Shown here: one piece after another, positions 21,250 to 33,060 of the stretch
Position numbering within the stretch: the stretch's first letter is position 1
How the letters are laid out: each line of letters begins with the position of its first letter
Assembly: GCA_015039365.1 (NCBI GenBank)
Contig: WION01000007.1
Location: forward strand, 558,001-622,000
DNA length: 64,000 bases
DNA from: Amanita rubescens
Lineage: Eukaryota > Basidiomycota > Agaricomycetes > Agaricales > Amanitaceae
Reading direction: 5' to 3'
The notes under the pieces: generated by a model
Seen by the model: the letters and a program-made list of their open reading frames with translations, nothing else
Database searches by the model: none
Told to the model about the DNA's origin: nothing
Made by a program: the position numbers and the translations under genes

Positions 21250-23075
21250 TTTACGACAAGGCCTATAACCATAAGGGAGACACAAGTTGGCATATAAGAA
21301 GATAGAGGGGTGTGATATGCGGGGACAGCACGATGACAACAAGGGTAGAGTTGAACTTCTTCTCCTCCAAATTGAGAATCCAACCGGCCCTGTCCATATA
21401 ATATCCAAGGGATCCTAAGAGAAACATCATGATCAAATAGGCACGTAGGCCATTAAATAATTCATCACAGCAGATTGGATGAGAAAGAAGAGTAGAATTC
21501 CTGGCGTAACGGGAAAATTACTAGTTTTCTGCTTTGGCTTCATTCCATAGACCAATACGGCAAAAACCCCAAACCCGACACAATGCGGACATGCCGTGTA
21601 TCGAACGAACAGCTTGACTATAGGTCCCCGAGCCGAACTCATGATGTTTGGTAGCCGCACAAAGGTAACCCGGATCGGATGTATAAAGTACTTCCCTGCA
21701 CGCTTCTTGTCGAGAAAGAAGTCATGTAGGGATAGATGATACGCCGTGATATCATGGCGTGAAATATGAACAAGCGAACGTAGCCTGAGCAACTTGCGCT
21801 CGAGTTGCTCTTCCCTGATCCGAAGTCGTCGACAGACGAATTCAATTTTTGGATAATGCAAGGCGATAATCAGTGTGAATAGATCTCGCAATAGCTTAAT
21901 GTTTGGCTGTTCGGAAAGGATCTGGATATAAAGCTGGTCCAACTCTGCAAATGGTGACACAGAGTTAACTGGACGGGTCTTCAACACGGTGTCAAGTCGT
22001 TCTCTGGGATCATCGTATATGTCGTCAACAAACTTGACCACAGTAGAAGCATATATGAACTGCCCGGATGATTTCGAGACCAGCTGGTCAATCGTCTCGC
22101 CTGGTGGCCATTCAAATGCCATAAGTTTATGTTCGGCGCGGATACGAGCGAATTCGTCCCCCAGATATCTTCGAACGTCCTCGTCTGGCTTGAACTGATC
22201 GTTTAATGAAACTGAATGGGTGATCCCGGTCATGATTTCTGATTCAAACGTTTCTTGAATGTGGGCTTCTGGTCGGCTGCATATCAGAAAACGTAATGGG
22301 ATACGCATCTTTGAGAGTGCATTGCCGATGAGCCTCAGAAATAGCATCTGGTCTCGATCAGGCGCGCATTCGTCTACACCGTCGATTACGACGAGAAACT
22401 TTTGTGGACAAAAGTCTGGTTTATCACGTAAAAGTTCTTGTAATGGCTGTATTATGAGATGGTCGAACTGGACATCGATGGATCTGGTGGGAAAGAGAGG
22501 TTCTGTCTCGACGGCCGATTCAATATAGGAAAGCAATTCAGGTATGTTCATTGCAAGTGGCCAGGCTAACGTTGTGAATAAACACGTCGCAGTGCCTCGG
22601 TCTGAGCTGTTTCTAAAAAGAAAAATGACGCTGCTAATTCGGCCGAGCAGCGCCCGGCAATCGTCTGGGCAATGGCAGATTTACCGGCTCCTGCGGGGCC
22701 ATTTAACCATATGATAGGCTGTCGCGCGTGTGGATTCTTAACCCAATCCGTGATTATTTTCAAGACCTTTTCACGGGTTTGGGGATGGCACATGGGCGGA
22801 GGAAAACGTGCGATAGAATCATGAAGTGCACCTTCCGAAATGTACTTTTGAAGGTACTCAAGATCTATAGCTCACAATCAGAATGGTGATCATAAAAATC
22901 CAAAGGGCAAACAGTATTCACATGTCCCCTCCTTGGGGTAATAGACATTCTGACTCAAGTCGGTCAGCTGGGAGTTATTGATTTGGAAGTCATGAGAGCC
23001 TGGAAGGAGTCCTGTTGCAGCCTCGCTATTTGAAAGCTGTTGCCTGCCGGCTGGAGTGTTGTGCTTGGATCCCAT
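21250..23075 (-). pseudogene. NACHT-domain STAND NTPase, copy 3, frameshifted
   Basis: Exon 1 (23075-22922) and its 50-nt-class intron match copy 2, and exon 2 opens with the same P-loop GPAGAGKSAIAQTIAGR. Near 22611-22630 the sequence is one base shorter than copies 1 and 2, which shifts the frame right after AASFFFL; similarity resumes at NIPELLSYIESAVETEPL in another frame. Near 21455 a 10-nt deletion relative to copy 2 again breaks the frame, inside the first part of the membrane tail. The intervening 372 codons are intact and include SKFLVVIDGVDEC-like Walker B sequence. With two independent frameshifts I call it a pseudogene; the first could in principle be a sequencing error. Confidence 0.85.
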
Positions 23076-23236
23076 TCATGTGAGGCTCAGGCCGCGTTCA
23101 ACGGTTGTTGGGCTTTTTTAGGCTACCGTAGCGTGTGTTCATTATCTATTCGTGAACGCAAGTGCTGAAAGACTTGTGAAACGGACATCTGTTACTATCA
23201 GTAAGCAGAGTGAGCATAAACTTTCGCGTACGCTCG

Positions 23237-24533
23237 ATGTCAACAAACCCCACGCCATTCTCGGCTGAAAAGTATTTCGCAACGCAACCGCCACCCCCGA
23301 CACTTGAGCATGACATTGCTGCTGTAAGGGAATTTGTAGCGAGACAGTCTAAGACAGGCAAGAGGGTCGTGCTGGTGACGGTGAGTGTAGTACCCTCACC
23401 TCGTCAATTTATCCCAATGTTTTACACACTGCCACTCAGAGTGGTGGAACGACGGTGCCTTTAGAGCTCAACGTGTGAGCCGCCCGCATCTTATCATGTC
23501 ATTCATCCAAGTCTTAATCACAGGCGGCCCTGAACCAGCGTCCGTTTTCTAGACAACTTTAGCGCTGGTACGTCTCTCTCTCCGATTATTCATCGATCTT
23601 TGTTTTCATTCCTTCGGCGTAAACAGGAACGAGAGGTGCAACATCTGCAGAGTACTTCCTCAAAGCCGGATATGCCGTCATCTTTATGCATCGGCAGTTT
23701 AGCCTCCAGCCCTTCAGCAGACATTATTCCCATTCGACCAACCCGTTTCTCGATTTCCTCGAGATTCACAACGGCAACGACCTCCCTCAAATAACTGTAG
23801 CACCCGAGAAGCGAAAACACCTTCTCGAGGTCCTAACGGCGTACAAATCCGTGCAGGCAGCGGGAATACTGCACACTCTGACCTTTGTAACGGTGAACGA
23901 CTACTTGTGGCTCCTTCGCGCCATTAGCCACGAACTGTCGGTTCTTGGAAAGAACGCGATGTACTACCTCGCAGCCGCTGTGAGTGACTTCTTCCTACCG
24001 CGACAAAAGATGGTAAGCGTAAAATGACCGCGTTTGATCGTCTGTTGATGGCACGTTGCCTAGTCGGAACACAAGATTCAATCGGGAAAAGGTAACCTTA
24101 GCATCGAGATGGACCAGGTACCCAAGATTCTTAAATCCATGGTGGATGAGTGGACAAAGGACGGGTTTATCGTTTCTTTCAAGGTCCGTTATCTCTACGC
24201 AATTTGGCCTTATCTTATGTCTAAATTAAAAAAAACTAGCTCGAAACAGATCCAACGCTCTTGATACCCAAAGCTTGTGCTGCACTGAAGATATATGGTC
24301 ACCAAGTCGTGATCGGAAACGATCTCAATAGACGCAAGTTTGAAGTCGTTTTCGTCTCCAGAAAGCACGGCAAAGAAGATAACTCTGAACCTGCGTTCGA
24401 AGAGTCGTGGTTGAACATTGAACAGCACCAAAGTGAAACCTCTGGAAATATAAAAGAGATCGAAGAAGATATAGTGGCAGAGCTAGTTAGACGACACGGC
24501 GAGTGGATCGTGCATGGTCGCAGTTCCCTTTGA
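23237..24533 (+). CDS. CAB2: Phosphopantothenate-cysteine ligase (CAB2/PPCS)
   Basis: Six exons (23237-23380, 23440-23474, 23539-23567, 23627-24012, 24064-24183, 24240-24533) encode 335 residues. Family blocks: SGGTTVPLELNV, VRFLDNFSAGTRGATSAEYF, MHRQFSLQPFSRHYSHS, AMYYLAAAVSDFFLP, KMSEHKIQSGKGNLSIEM, and a C-terminal GNDLNRRKFEVVFVS. The enzyme joins 4'-phosphopantothenate to cysteine in coenzyme A synthesis in the cytosol. Exons 2 and 3 are only 35 and 29 nt and were found by restoring VTSGGTT and NFSAGTR. The length agrees with eukaryotic PPCS. A decayed copy of exon 1 lies at the left edge of the window. It ends convergently with SEC2, 159 bp apart. Confidence 0.96.
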
Positions 24534-24692
24534 AAGAAAGCCTTCAGATACCCCCACCCCCAGATCTCGCAGTAAAACATATGACCCCAATGCATCATTA
24601 AATAAATGTAAAAACCCAATGTTCGTGTTAATACCGAGAATGCACACTAAAACCATTACAATGAGAGTGAAGTGAAAGAACCATTAGTATTA

Positions 24693-27626
24693 TTATCGTA
24701 GTCCGCCAATCCGCGCCCAGAACATGTCCTCTCTAAGTCTAACCAACTCTTTCCACGTACGCTCCTCCCATGTTGTATCCCCAACGTAAACTTCCTTGTG
24801 CTCTCCCTCTTTTTCTTCAGCCGATCGATCACCATTTGAGAACGCGTCAGACCCTGCTCCTCCCGACCCTATTGACCAGTTCGATTGGAATGGGGACACC
24901 GCCTTGCTGCTACCAAAGACGGACTTGTCAGACGGAATCAAAGATTCTTCCTCTCCTTGAGATGACGGGGAGGCGATACCAGAACCATTCGAACTCGGCT
25001 GTGCTTTCTCTGCGGACGCCGTCACCTCGACCGTAGGCGACACGGAAGGAAATGCCGGAGACTTTGTCTCCAAATGGGGCGCCGCTTCTTCTTGTGGAGA
25101 TCCTACACCAACGGGTGTGACATTTACACTTTTCCACTCTTCCGTCGATGGCGATGGGCTTTCCTCTATCCTCGTGGCAGCAGGATCCGGAAGTTTCAAA
25201 GAATCTAATACGACGTCGCATGTCGCGTTGAACGTCTTGGCACTAGCAGGCGCATCCACTTTTGTTTCCACTATGGGCACAGGCGCAGGAATGGATATAG
25301 ACGGTGCAGGAGCCTCAGTCGTCCCTGCTGCCACAGGTGTACCAGGTCGTGACCCAGCATCGCCCGAGTTCGTCAACCTCGTTCTAGCCGCAGCACGTCT
25401 TGGTATGGGAGGAGGTGCGCTGGCACCTGGCGCAGGTGAATTTGTGCGCGATGGCGGTCCACCATGTAACGGCGTCCCGGGCCGGGAATCCGGAAGGGCT
25501 ATTCGTTCTGGTAGCGTGGCAGATTGTCGTTTGTGTCTGGATGCTCGAGGAGGGATGGGAGGAGCTGCCTGGCTGGTAGTTGATGCCGTTGCTGGTGGGG
25601 CAGGTGAAGGACTAGGTGAAGGTACGGATTGGGTACTGGTTTGGGGCTTTAACTGAGGAGGCTCCTTTTCAGCCAGAGGAACGGCTTCGTCAGGTCTTTG
25701 AAAGGATGAACTGGTTGCTATGACGGGACTAGAATCGGGTTGCGTTGGAGGTGGAGTTGCACTAGGCGGGGCGCGTTCCACACTCCGCCTGGGAACGGCA
25801 GGGGGAGGGTGGGTATCAGGCTTTTGCAGATTAGATGTCTCAGGAAGGCGATTCGAGGCGCGCGGTGGTATCGGTGGCGATGCAGTCGGATGAGAAAACT
25901 GCTCGGTTGATGATTTGCGTGTCGTCTCTCGCGGTGTCTGGTGTTCAAGTTGAGGTGAAGGAGCCATCTTCATCGCCGCCTCGCCCCAACTCGCCGCTCG
26001 CTCACCCAAGACGGAAGCCATACCCCACAACCCTCTCTTTCGAGGCGGAATCGGAGGCCTGGTAGTCTCCGGTTGCACCGAAATCTTTGGGGGAGGTAAA
26101 ACAGGAACCTCTTCTTCCCAGATCTTCTCGATAATGCCAGTACGAACGAATGACCAAAGTGAACATGTCGTCCGTAAACGGGACAAACACCAACTACCTC
26201 GGCAAAGGGGGTAGATCGTAGATGATTGAGAGTTGGATGATGAGTTGGACATGGGCGGTGGTGTTGGGGCTGCCGGAATCGGGAGTGAGGGGATGGGGAT
26301 GGATGCTGGGTAGGAGGCAATGCGGAAAATGAAAACTTGGGGAAGGTCAGTGGAAAGCGAGCGATGAGGTGTTGGGGGGTTAGAGCCAGAGTATGGATTA
26401 CTGGTCGACTTTTTGAACAATGTTGAAGACCATAGATTGTTGCCCCCGTTCGACCGCGCCAACGTTAATGGATGTGAGTTTGAATTCCTTGAGAGGTCGT
26501 CCCTGGAAAAGATAGGAACGCCACAAAGAGCACAAGGTATGTCGTTGCTATTACTATTCATCCCAGACACCGCAACGACATTAGAATCGGTTAATAGGGA
26601 ACCAATCGATATTGGCTCGACGATGAGCTGACCATTGTGAACAGCAGCCAATACAGACCGCCGCGATAGCCAGTTCAGTGCAGGAGCTAAATCAAGACGA
26701 ACTGTTGGTTCCCTTGTACCGTGTCAGCTAGCAGCGAGTAGATGAGAAAAATGCACATACGAATCCTCTGTCAGAAGACGCTGCAAGAACGGCAATGTCA
26801 ATAACGTCGACATAGAGGGTAGTTGAGGGGTTGAGGTATGGATGGAGCGCAAGTGGGCTGCAAAGAGTAGGAACTCCTGGTACGGAGGATGCGAGCTCAG
26901 CAAACGCAGTGATCGGGTAATGTTCACCCCTTCGCGTTGTTCAACCCACTGTGTTTTTCCAGCAGATGCTTGAATATCGCGTGCTCTCATCTCTGCAAGC
27001 TCCTTTTCCTGGCGCAGTTCTTGGAGTTGCTGCTGCATGACACTGACGGCCTCCTCTGCCCCTTTCAATGCATTTTCTGCTTCCTCCGTCTTGCGCTCGC
27101 TGATATGCCGTGCATATCTGGCTTCTGCAACCATAGTGTTGGCTTGGTTGAATAAGCTGGCGCTGAGGTCGTCCAGGTCTTTCTCTATTGCAGCTCGAGC
27201 CGACTCGGCCTGTCCACGCTGAGCTGCCTCTTCTGTGGCTTTCTCCATGAGGCGGGTGAGCTCGCTGGTGACATGAGTTTTCTCGACGAGGAGGCCGGTA
27301 CTGAGCGCAGAGATATGCTGGCTACGTTCGAGCTCGAGCTGTGAAATTTTGATGGACGAGTTGCGGAGGTGGGCTGCACCGATGTGAAGTTCATCCTCGA
27401 GGTCTGAGACACGATCGTAAGACTTTACGAGTTTGTTGTTGAGTTGAGTGACCTGGCCAACAAGGTCTTGAATTTGAGCGCGAAGAGATGTGATGACCAT
27501 CTGCTGTGCATCAGCGTCTTGGACAGAGCCATTGCTCTTGAGCGAACGGTGCTCAGGGCTGACTGGTGCGTCTCCGAGAGAGTTTCTGCCGTCGCTGATA
27601 TCCTCAACATTGTCAGCGGTGGACAT
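24693..27626 (-). CDS. SEC2: Rab guanine nucleotide exchange factor Sec2-like
   Basis: Two exons (27626-26761, 26712-24693; 48-nt intron) encode 961 residues. Residues about 40-215 are a long coiled coil containing the Sec2 catalytic signature DDLSASLFNQANTMVAEARY. A conserved middle region follows the intron (LAPALNWLSRR), with a zinc-knuckle-like CALCGVP and RGSWCLSRLRTTCSLWSFVR leading to TGIIEKIWEEE. The C-terminal half is disordered and Pro/Ser-rich with repeated PPIPPR-type SH3-ligand motifs. The last 20 residues (WKELVRLREDMFWARIGGLR) look conserved. Sec2 activates the Rab Sec4 on post-Golgi vesicles for polarised exocytosis. The acceptor CAAG at 26713 was chosen because it keeps the frame and removes a stop. 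Confidence 0.92.
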
Positions 27627-27714
27627 GACGGAGTAGTAGTGGACGCCACAGTCACATGGTTATATTTGTCGTTACACTACTAGTTAGTCTACTCTAACTG
27701 TATCGTAATCCCAT

Positions 27715-28306
27715 TTAGTAGGGCGCCGCTGCTGTCTGGCACTACTTCCGCGTCAGTTATAACTCAAAAAAAGCCTAATAGAACGTGCTTACAGCCTTAA
27801 GTTGTTCAAGGTACCATGTGCATGATGGCAGGTCCGCCTTGTCTAGACACTTGGTGAACTCTGCGCAAGTTGATCAGTACACCCGGATCAAGTCATTAGT
27901 AATAGGACGCAACCTTTAGCCTGAGCTTCACAGTTAACATTACTTTGGAACTGCTGTTGCTGGACAGGTGGTGCCTGGGCCTCTTGGGCAGGAGCAGCAT
28001 GACTGGATCCAAAAAGCATGTTCGAAAGACCGTGACCGATGGTCGAACCGACAGCAACTGATCCGGCTGTCGCCGCCATCTGGGTGAGGAGACCGGGCGC
28101 CTTCCCCTGCGCAGTTGCGTTTGCGGCTGCAGCAGGGGGAGCAGGAGCGCGTGTTGGAGCATATCCTGCAGGTGCAGCGGCGGTATGGGCACCCCGGGAT
28201 TGTGCCGGAGCTGCTGCTGGACGGGGAGCGGCACGACTGCGAGATTGACGCTTCTCTATGTCAGAAACTTGTCCGGAGCAATAAAAAGTAAAATGCTTAC
28301 AGGCAT
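27715..28306 (-). CDS. MIX17/CHCHD2-like twin CX9C mitochondrial protein
   Basis: Four exons (28306-28301, 28253-27914, 27860-27793, 27741-27715) encode 146 residues; the first coding exon is only ATG CCT. The N-terminus is basic and Ser/Arg/Ala/Pro-rich like a mitochondrial targeting region. The centre has the hydrophobic, glycine-containing segment MAATAGSVAVGSTIGHGLSN typical of CHCHD2/CHCHD10/Mix17. The C-terminal CHCH fold shows two perfect CX9C motifs, CEAQAKEFTKC and CTWYLEQLKAC, split by introns. These proteins are imported by the Mia40 oxidation pathway into the intermembrane space and affect respiration. It is divergent from the mL45-like gene with 161 bp between start codons, a possible shared promoter for two mitochondrial genes. 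Confidence 0.93.
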
Positions 28307-28467
28307 GGTGGTAAAAGTAAAAAATGAAGAAAGTGACGGTCGCTTATAAACGTCCAAGAATCAAATTCTTGCCGTCGCGTTTGCGTGTCCGTTAAATGCC
28401 GAACGGCACAAACAAACCATAATACTCGGGACCCTTGGAAAAACACATCACCACACAAACCTCTTTC

Positions 28468-29688
28468 ATGCTACCAAGGCTTTACGTGCCCTCATTGTGC
28501 CAGAGGTTTGCTCTACGCCGATATGCATCCTCGCTTCAAAAACCTGTAGCTCAAAACGCTCCTGACAAGGCCAACAAAACCAAGACAGAGCCTAAAAAAA
28601 GAGTATCTACTAAAAAGTCTACCATTACAGTCACGAAGAGCGATGAGCCCTTGTCGGAAGAGGACTTGGTGAAACAAATCGAGAATGTTCGCTTTATGTC
28701 GAAAGCACACCCAACCTTTGATCCCTGGGGACAACGCGTTGAGACTCTAGGTGCGTTATGCGGCCATACCCCGTTTCACACCTGATTTTTACAAGAAAAG
28801 ACGTTATACTACCCTATCCTGTAAATTTTACCACCCGATCACAATTTCCAAGTGTTCGTGCCATGCTGGACCAGTTTCTCAAAAACCGTTTGAACGACGG
28901 CAAGAATGCTGTAGGGTGTGTCGATGCGTCGATATTAATACGTCAACTAATTTACTCTCAGCTTATGGGCTCTCGCATCTTCAAATGCGATTCCTGGTTT
29001 TGACTTATCTGGGGCAGGGTCGTTTCCAGAAATTTGTTACAAGTTGGCCATGGAGGGCTATTCACAACAAAGTCCACAAAGACTGGGTCGTGGATGGAAC
29101 CGTTGCGGCGAATAGCTCTCTCGACGTATCAAGACTTGAACGTCGCGGTAGCCAAGTATGTGACCTCGTATCGTCTCGGAAACCTCGCATTAATTTTAAT
29201 TTCAAGGGGTGATGAGAAGAACATTAAACGACTGACCACCACAAGCTACCAGGACGACATTTTCCGTATGCTCAAAAAGAACCAAAACTTCACGCGTACC
29301 TGCATCTGGCGCTTCCATCGTGAAATATCTCCTACCAAAGTGTTGTCGATCCGGGGAGTCGAAGGTAATCTTGGGGTTGATGCGCCAAAGATCGGTAACC
29401 GGATGATGCTTCATGCTCTTATCAAGTTCGATACGGAACAAGTTAGTGTTGTTCTTTTTAATGCTCGTTTCTGCTATTTACCTTGATTCGCTGCAGAGCC
29501 TCGAAATATATGATAAACGTGGCAAGGCATTGCATAAATCTGCGGATGGTGGGCCCGCTGTCGGCCTAGGTATCGTCCCTGCAGAAAGACGCAAAGTAAC
29601 AGAGTACTTGGTACTAGAAAAACGTATGTGGTATGATGGCCCTTGGATGGTTAGGGAGCAGATGTATGAAAGCCCCCCTACCCAGTAG
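28468..29688 (+). CDS. mL45/MBA1-like (Tim44-related) mitochondrial protein
   Basis: Proposed exons 28468-28750, 28801-28915, 28962-28996, 29056-29155, 29207-29441 and 29497-29688 give 319 residues. The N-terminus MLPRLYVPSLCQRFALRRYA looks like a cleavable mitochondrial presequence, followed by a Lys-rich linker and FDPWGQRVETL. The C-terminal half holds the fold shared by Mba1, mL45 and Tim44: WMEPLRRIALSTYQDLNVAV, SPTKVLSIRGVEG, HALIKFDTEQSLEIYDKRG and TEYLVLEKRMWYDGPWMVR. Proteins of this kind hold the mitoribosome at the inner membrane for co-translational insertion. The small third exon and its 59-nt intron (donor GTTTTG) are the least certain part; the rest is well supported by phase and motif. 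Confidence 0.85.
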
Positions 29689-30989
29689 AGAGGTTTTATT
29701 CCTTATTGTTCTAATATAATCTAATACCATTTGCTGAAATGACTATATATACACGGTGAAATCAGCCTTCTGTTTGTTCAGTTTGTTTGCTTTCATGTGG
29801 TCGTTCTGTTTCTCGCCCAACCTCGGTCAAGCCGCAGGATAGTCAAATATCCTCCGATTTGCTTAATAAAGTCATCTACGGCGCAAGATTAATTCGAGGA
29901 CAAAGATGCCAAAAAAAAACGTGACAGATTTCCCATCATTTCGCCATGGGTGTACCTGAAGATACACTGCAGTGCATGGTTGTGTACAAGACAAGTTGCA
30001 CACCTGTTTCGACTACGAACTTGAAAAGATTTGATCATATGGCCATCCGGTTGCAAAACTGCTGCACAGGGTGCCAGTTTCTCTCGGACGGAAGGGGAAG
30101 TGAACAAGATTGTACAATCGCGAATGTATAAAGGACACCTGCCAATAGTGCACTTGACGTCGCAATGTTTTCAAGCTTTCCAATCGGAGCTAGGGACTTG
30201 TCCAATCTCACACTCTGGCGCGCCGGGGCACAGGCCATTCGGCTTCCTCCTGTCTTTGACACGGAAGCCGAGTCCATCATATTTTAGCAATACGGCCGCA
30301 GGACCCTGAGGAAACAGTTTCTATCCCCTCGAGTCGAGACATGAATCCATATATCCAGCGATCGGATTGGGATTGGGCGAATGTTGGTAAAGCTTGGATA
30401 GTCGTCCTGGCGTCGGACCGTGCGTACATTTCTCATACTGCTGGTATCAGATTCATAAGTATTCACTGAAGATTACTAGTACGGCATCATCACTGAGCAT
30501 TATGTGGACTCCGTGATCTTCGCAAACTACAAAATCTGTTTCAAGGATATTCTGGCACAGTTTCTGCTAGTAACGTACTATGATCCTGATCGCGCTAAGA
30601 CAGTGAAACAAAGGGATGGGAGTCATCCCGCCTTCAGCATAATGAGGGTCATATGTCCGCGGCGCCATGCTGGACTTCACCACTCCAAACATAACGTGAA
30701 CTTGATATTAATAACATGACCCAGCTTACGTCACTTGATAATGGGAAGGACGACACAGTGAACGGCGCTAGACAAGCGAGCCACACCCCTGTGTATCCTG
30801 GCACTTACATCAATCACCTCCTTGATAGACTTTGTAAGTTGTTATTACCCTACAGCCAGTTACTGCTATACCTGTGAACTAACGAACATCTATATCGGTG
30901 TGGTCTTAGGCGGCCGGGGTGACAGATTCCGCAAAGACAAATATATCTCGCCCACTTGGTCAAATGGGCATGGCGAAACGTGTCAGGAA
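29689..30989. other. Intergenic region upstream of the first P450
   Basis: About 1.3 kb without a gene I can support. Short stretches on the plus strand between 30190 and 30450 (for example ARDLSNLTLWRAG and DWDWANVGKAWIVVLASDR) look peptide-like but sit in different frames with stops, so they may be remnants of a lost gene. No repeats noted. Confidence 0.35.
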
Positions 30990-30996
30990 TATATAA
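30990..30996 (+). promoter_or_regulatory. TATA-like element upstream of P450 gene 1
   Basis: TATATAA lies 54 bp before the ATG at 31051, a plausible core promoter position for a fungal gene. Assignment is inference from position and sequence only. Confidence 0.45.
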
Positions 30997-31050
30997 CCCC
31001 CAAGTTAACCGCACGGATTTACCATAACCTCCCATTCACTTTGCGCAAAA

Positions 31051-33060
31051 ATGGCGGGTGTCTCTAGCACCGACGCTACTGTGGTACTGTCCGCCGTCCT
31101 TCTCTTCCTCTGGTTTAGGGGAAATAAGACGTCTGGTCCTCCTCTTCCTCCAGGGCCGAAGAAGCTTCCCCTTCTTGGAAACCTCCTGGACATGCCCACG
31201 GAGCACGAGTGGTTAAAATTCACTACTTGGGCCGGCCAATATGGTATGTGATCACACTTGATTTGGATATTGGTGCTTGATGTCGTCGCACAGGAAATAT
31301 GGTTTCGGTATCGGTCTTTGGACAGCAATACATCATTGTGAACTCAGCAAAGACAGCTGTGGAGTTGCTTGAAAAGAAAAGTCGTATCCACTCTGATAGG
31401 CCTGTCATACAAATGGGCGGAGAGCTTGTGGGCTGGAGAGATACTTTGGTATTGATTCCATACGGACATCGCTTCCGTAATTATCGCAAGATGTTCCATC
31501 AAGTCATCGGTACTCATGACGCAATGAGTAAATTCTATCATATCGAAGAAATGGAGACACATCGCTTTCTCAAAGACATCCAAGCCAAACCGGAGCAGCT
31601 AGCGGCCCACATTCGACGGTACGTTGTCAGGCATAAACGAAAAGTGAAAAAACAAACCCGCCTCACTGTCCTTCAGAACCGCTGGTGCAATAATTCTTCG
31701 CATTGCTTACGGATATGAAGTCAAGGAGGGGCGTGATCCATTTGTCTCCGCCGCAGATGAGGCAGTGGAACAGTTCTCAATATCCACTTCCCCTGGAGCC
31801 TTCCTCGTGAATCTAGTTCCATCCCGTACGTCACTATAACATTTCATTACTCGCTCCATTCATTAATGCCTTTGTGCTAGTGCGACACGTCCCAGACTGG
31901 TTTCCAGGAGCTGGTTTTAAGCAAACTGCACGAGCTTGGAAACAAACGCTTTACGATATGGTAGAGGGCCCCTACAAATTTGTCAAGGAACAGAGGGTTC
32001 GCGAATTTCATGCCAAAATAATTCTGCTCTAATCAGACTACCAGGACCTTGGGACGGCCGAGCCATCGATGCTTTTGAATCTCTTGCAAGATGAATCAAA
32101 TCTATCTGCTAGCGATATTTATGACATCAAATGGGTAACCGCATCATTATACAGTGGTGGTGCCGACACAGTTCGTATCGACTAAAGATGCTCTAAACGC
32201 TAATCCTAACTTCTTTTAATAGACTGTATCGGCTATCTATTCCTTTTTCAAGGCTATGGTGCTCTATCCAGATGTACAGGCGCAGGCGCAGGCAGAAATT
32301 GATGAAGTTATTGGAAACGACGCATTGCCTACGGTGGACGACCGTGTAAGGTTACCTTTTGTCTCTGCGCTGGCTATGGAAGCTCTGCGTTGGCATATCG
32401 TCACTCCGACGGGCGTTCCACACCGTGTTATGGAAGATGATATTCATGACGGATATCTTATACCCAAGGGTGCTTTAATAATACCCAATATATGGTGTGT
32501 ACTCCGTTTACCCGTGATTTACTTGCAAGCCCGATCTCAATCTCGATGATCCCTTAACAGGATGATGGGTCACGACCCTAGTATTTATCAAGATCCTATG
32601 GAATTTAAACCCGCGAGGTTCATCAAGACCGAAAGTCACAATCCAGAACCTGATCCACGGGACCTATGTTTCGGATTTGGGAGGAGGTATGAGCATATTC
32701 ACGTAAATGATTGACGTCCATTAACATGGATTAATTGCGTCAGAATTTGTCCAGGTGAGGAAGACTGTAATCGACATTTGACATTATCAGCTCACACCCC
32801 GTATAGGCCGTGTTCTTGCTGACGTATCCGTTTTCCTGTCATGTGCCGTGACTCTTGCTGTATTCAAGATTACCCCTCACATGGAGAATGGAAAGCCTGT
32901 CATGCCAGACTTGACACAAAGTACAGGGACTATCAGGTAAGATGTTTGAACCATTACCCTTCGACGGACGATGCTAACAGAAGTCAGCCACCCATCGGAA
33001 TTCAAGTGTACAATCAAACCCAGGTCCCAAAAGGCGCTTGAGCTGATTAACGCAGTCTAG
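31051..33060 (+). CDS. Cytochrome P450 monooxygenase, cluster copy 1
   Basis: Ten exons (31051-31243, 31294-31618, 31677-31825, 31881-31996, 32045-32170, 32223-32494, 32561-32686, 32744-32754, 32807-32936, 32988-33060) encode 506 residues. Landmarks: an N-terminal membrane anchor ([12 protein letters not shown]) and [20 protein letters not shown] hinge; I-helix SGGADTT; ExxR in MEALRW; EFKPARF; haem loop FGFGRRICPG. The cysteine ligand is encoded in the 11-nt exon 8. The pattern resembles basidiomycete multigene P450 families (CYP5144/CYP64-like annotations); the exact family needs a comparison. It is expected in the ER membrane, oxidising a small hydrophobic substrate. Nearby sesquiterpene synthase and a paralogous P450 suggest a role in terpenoid tailoring. 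Confidence 0.95.

Noticed and set aside
25117..25656. 179-codon plus-strand Gly/Ala-rich ORF
   Set aside because: It is antisense to the Pro/Ser-rich C-terminal half of SEC2, whose codon bias creates such an open frame.
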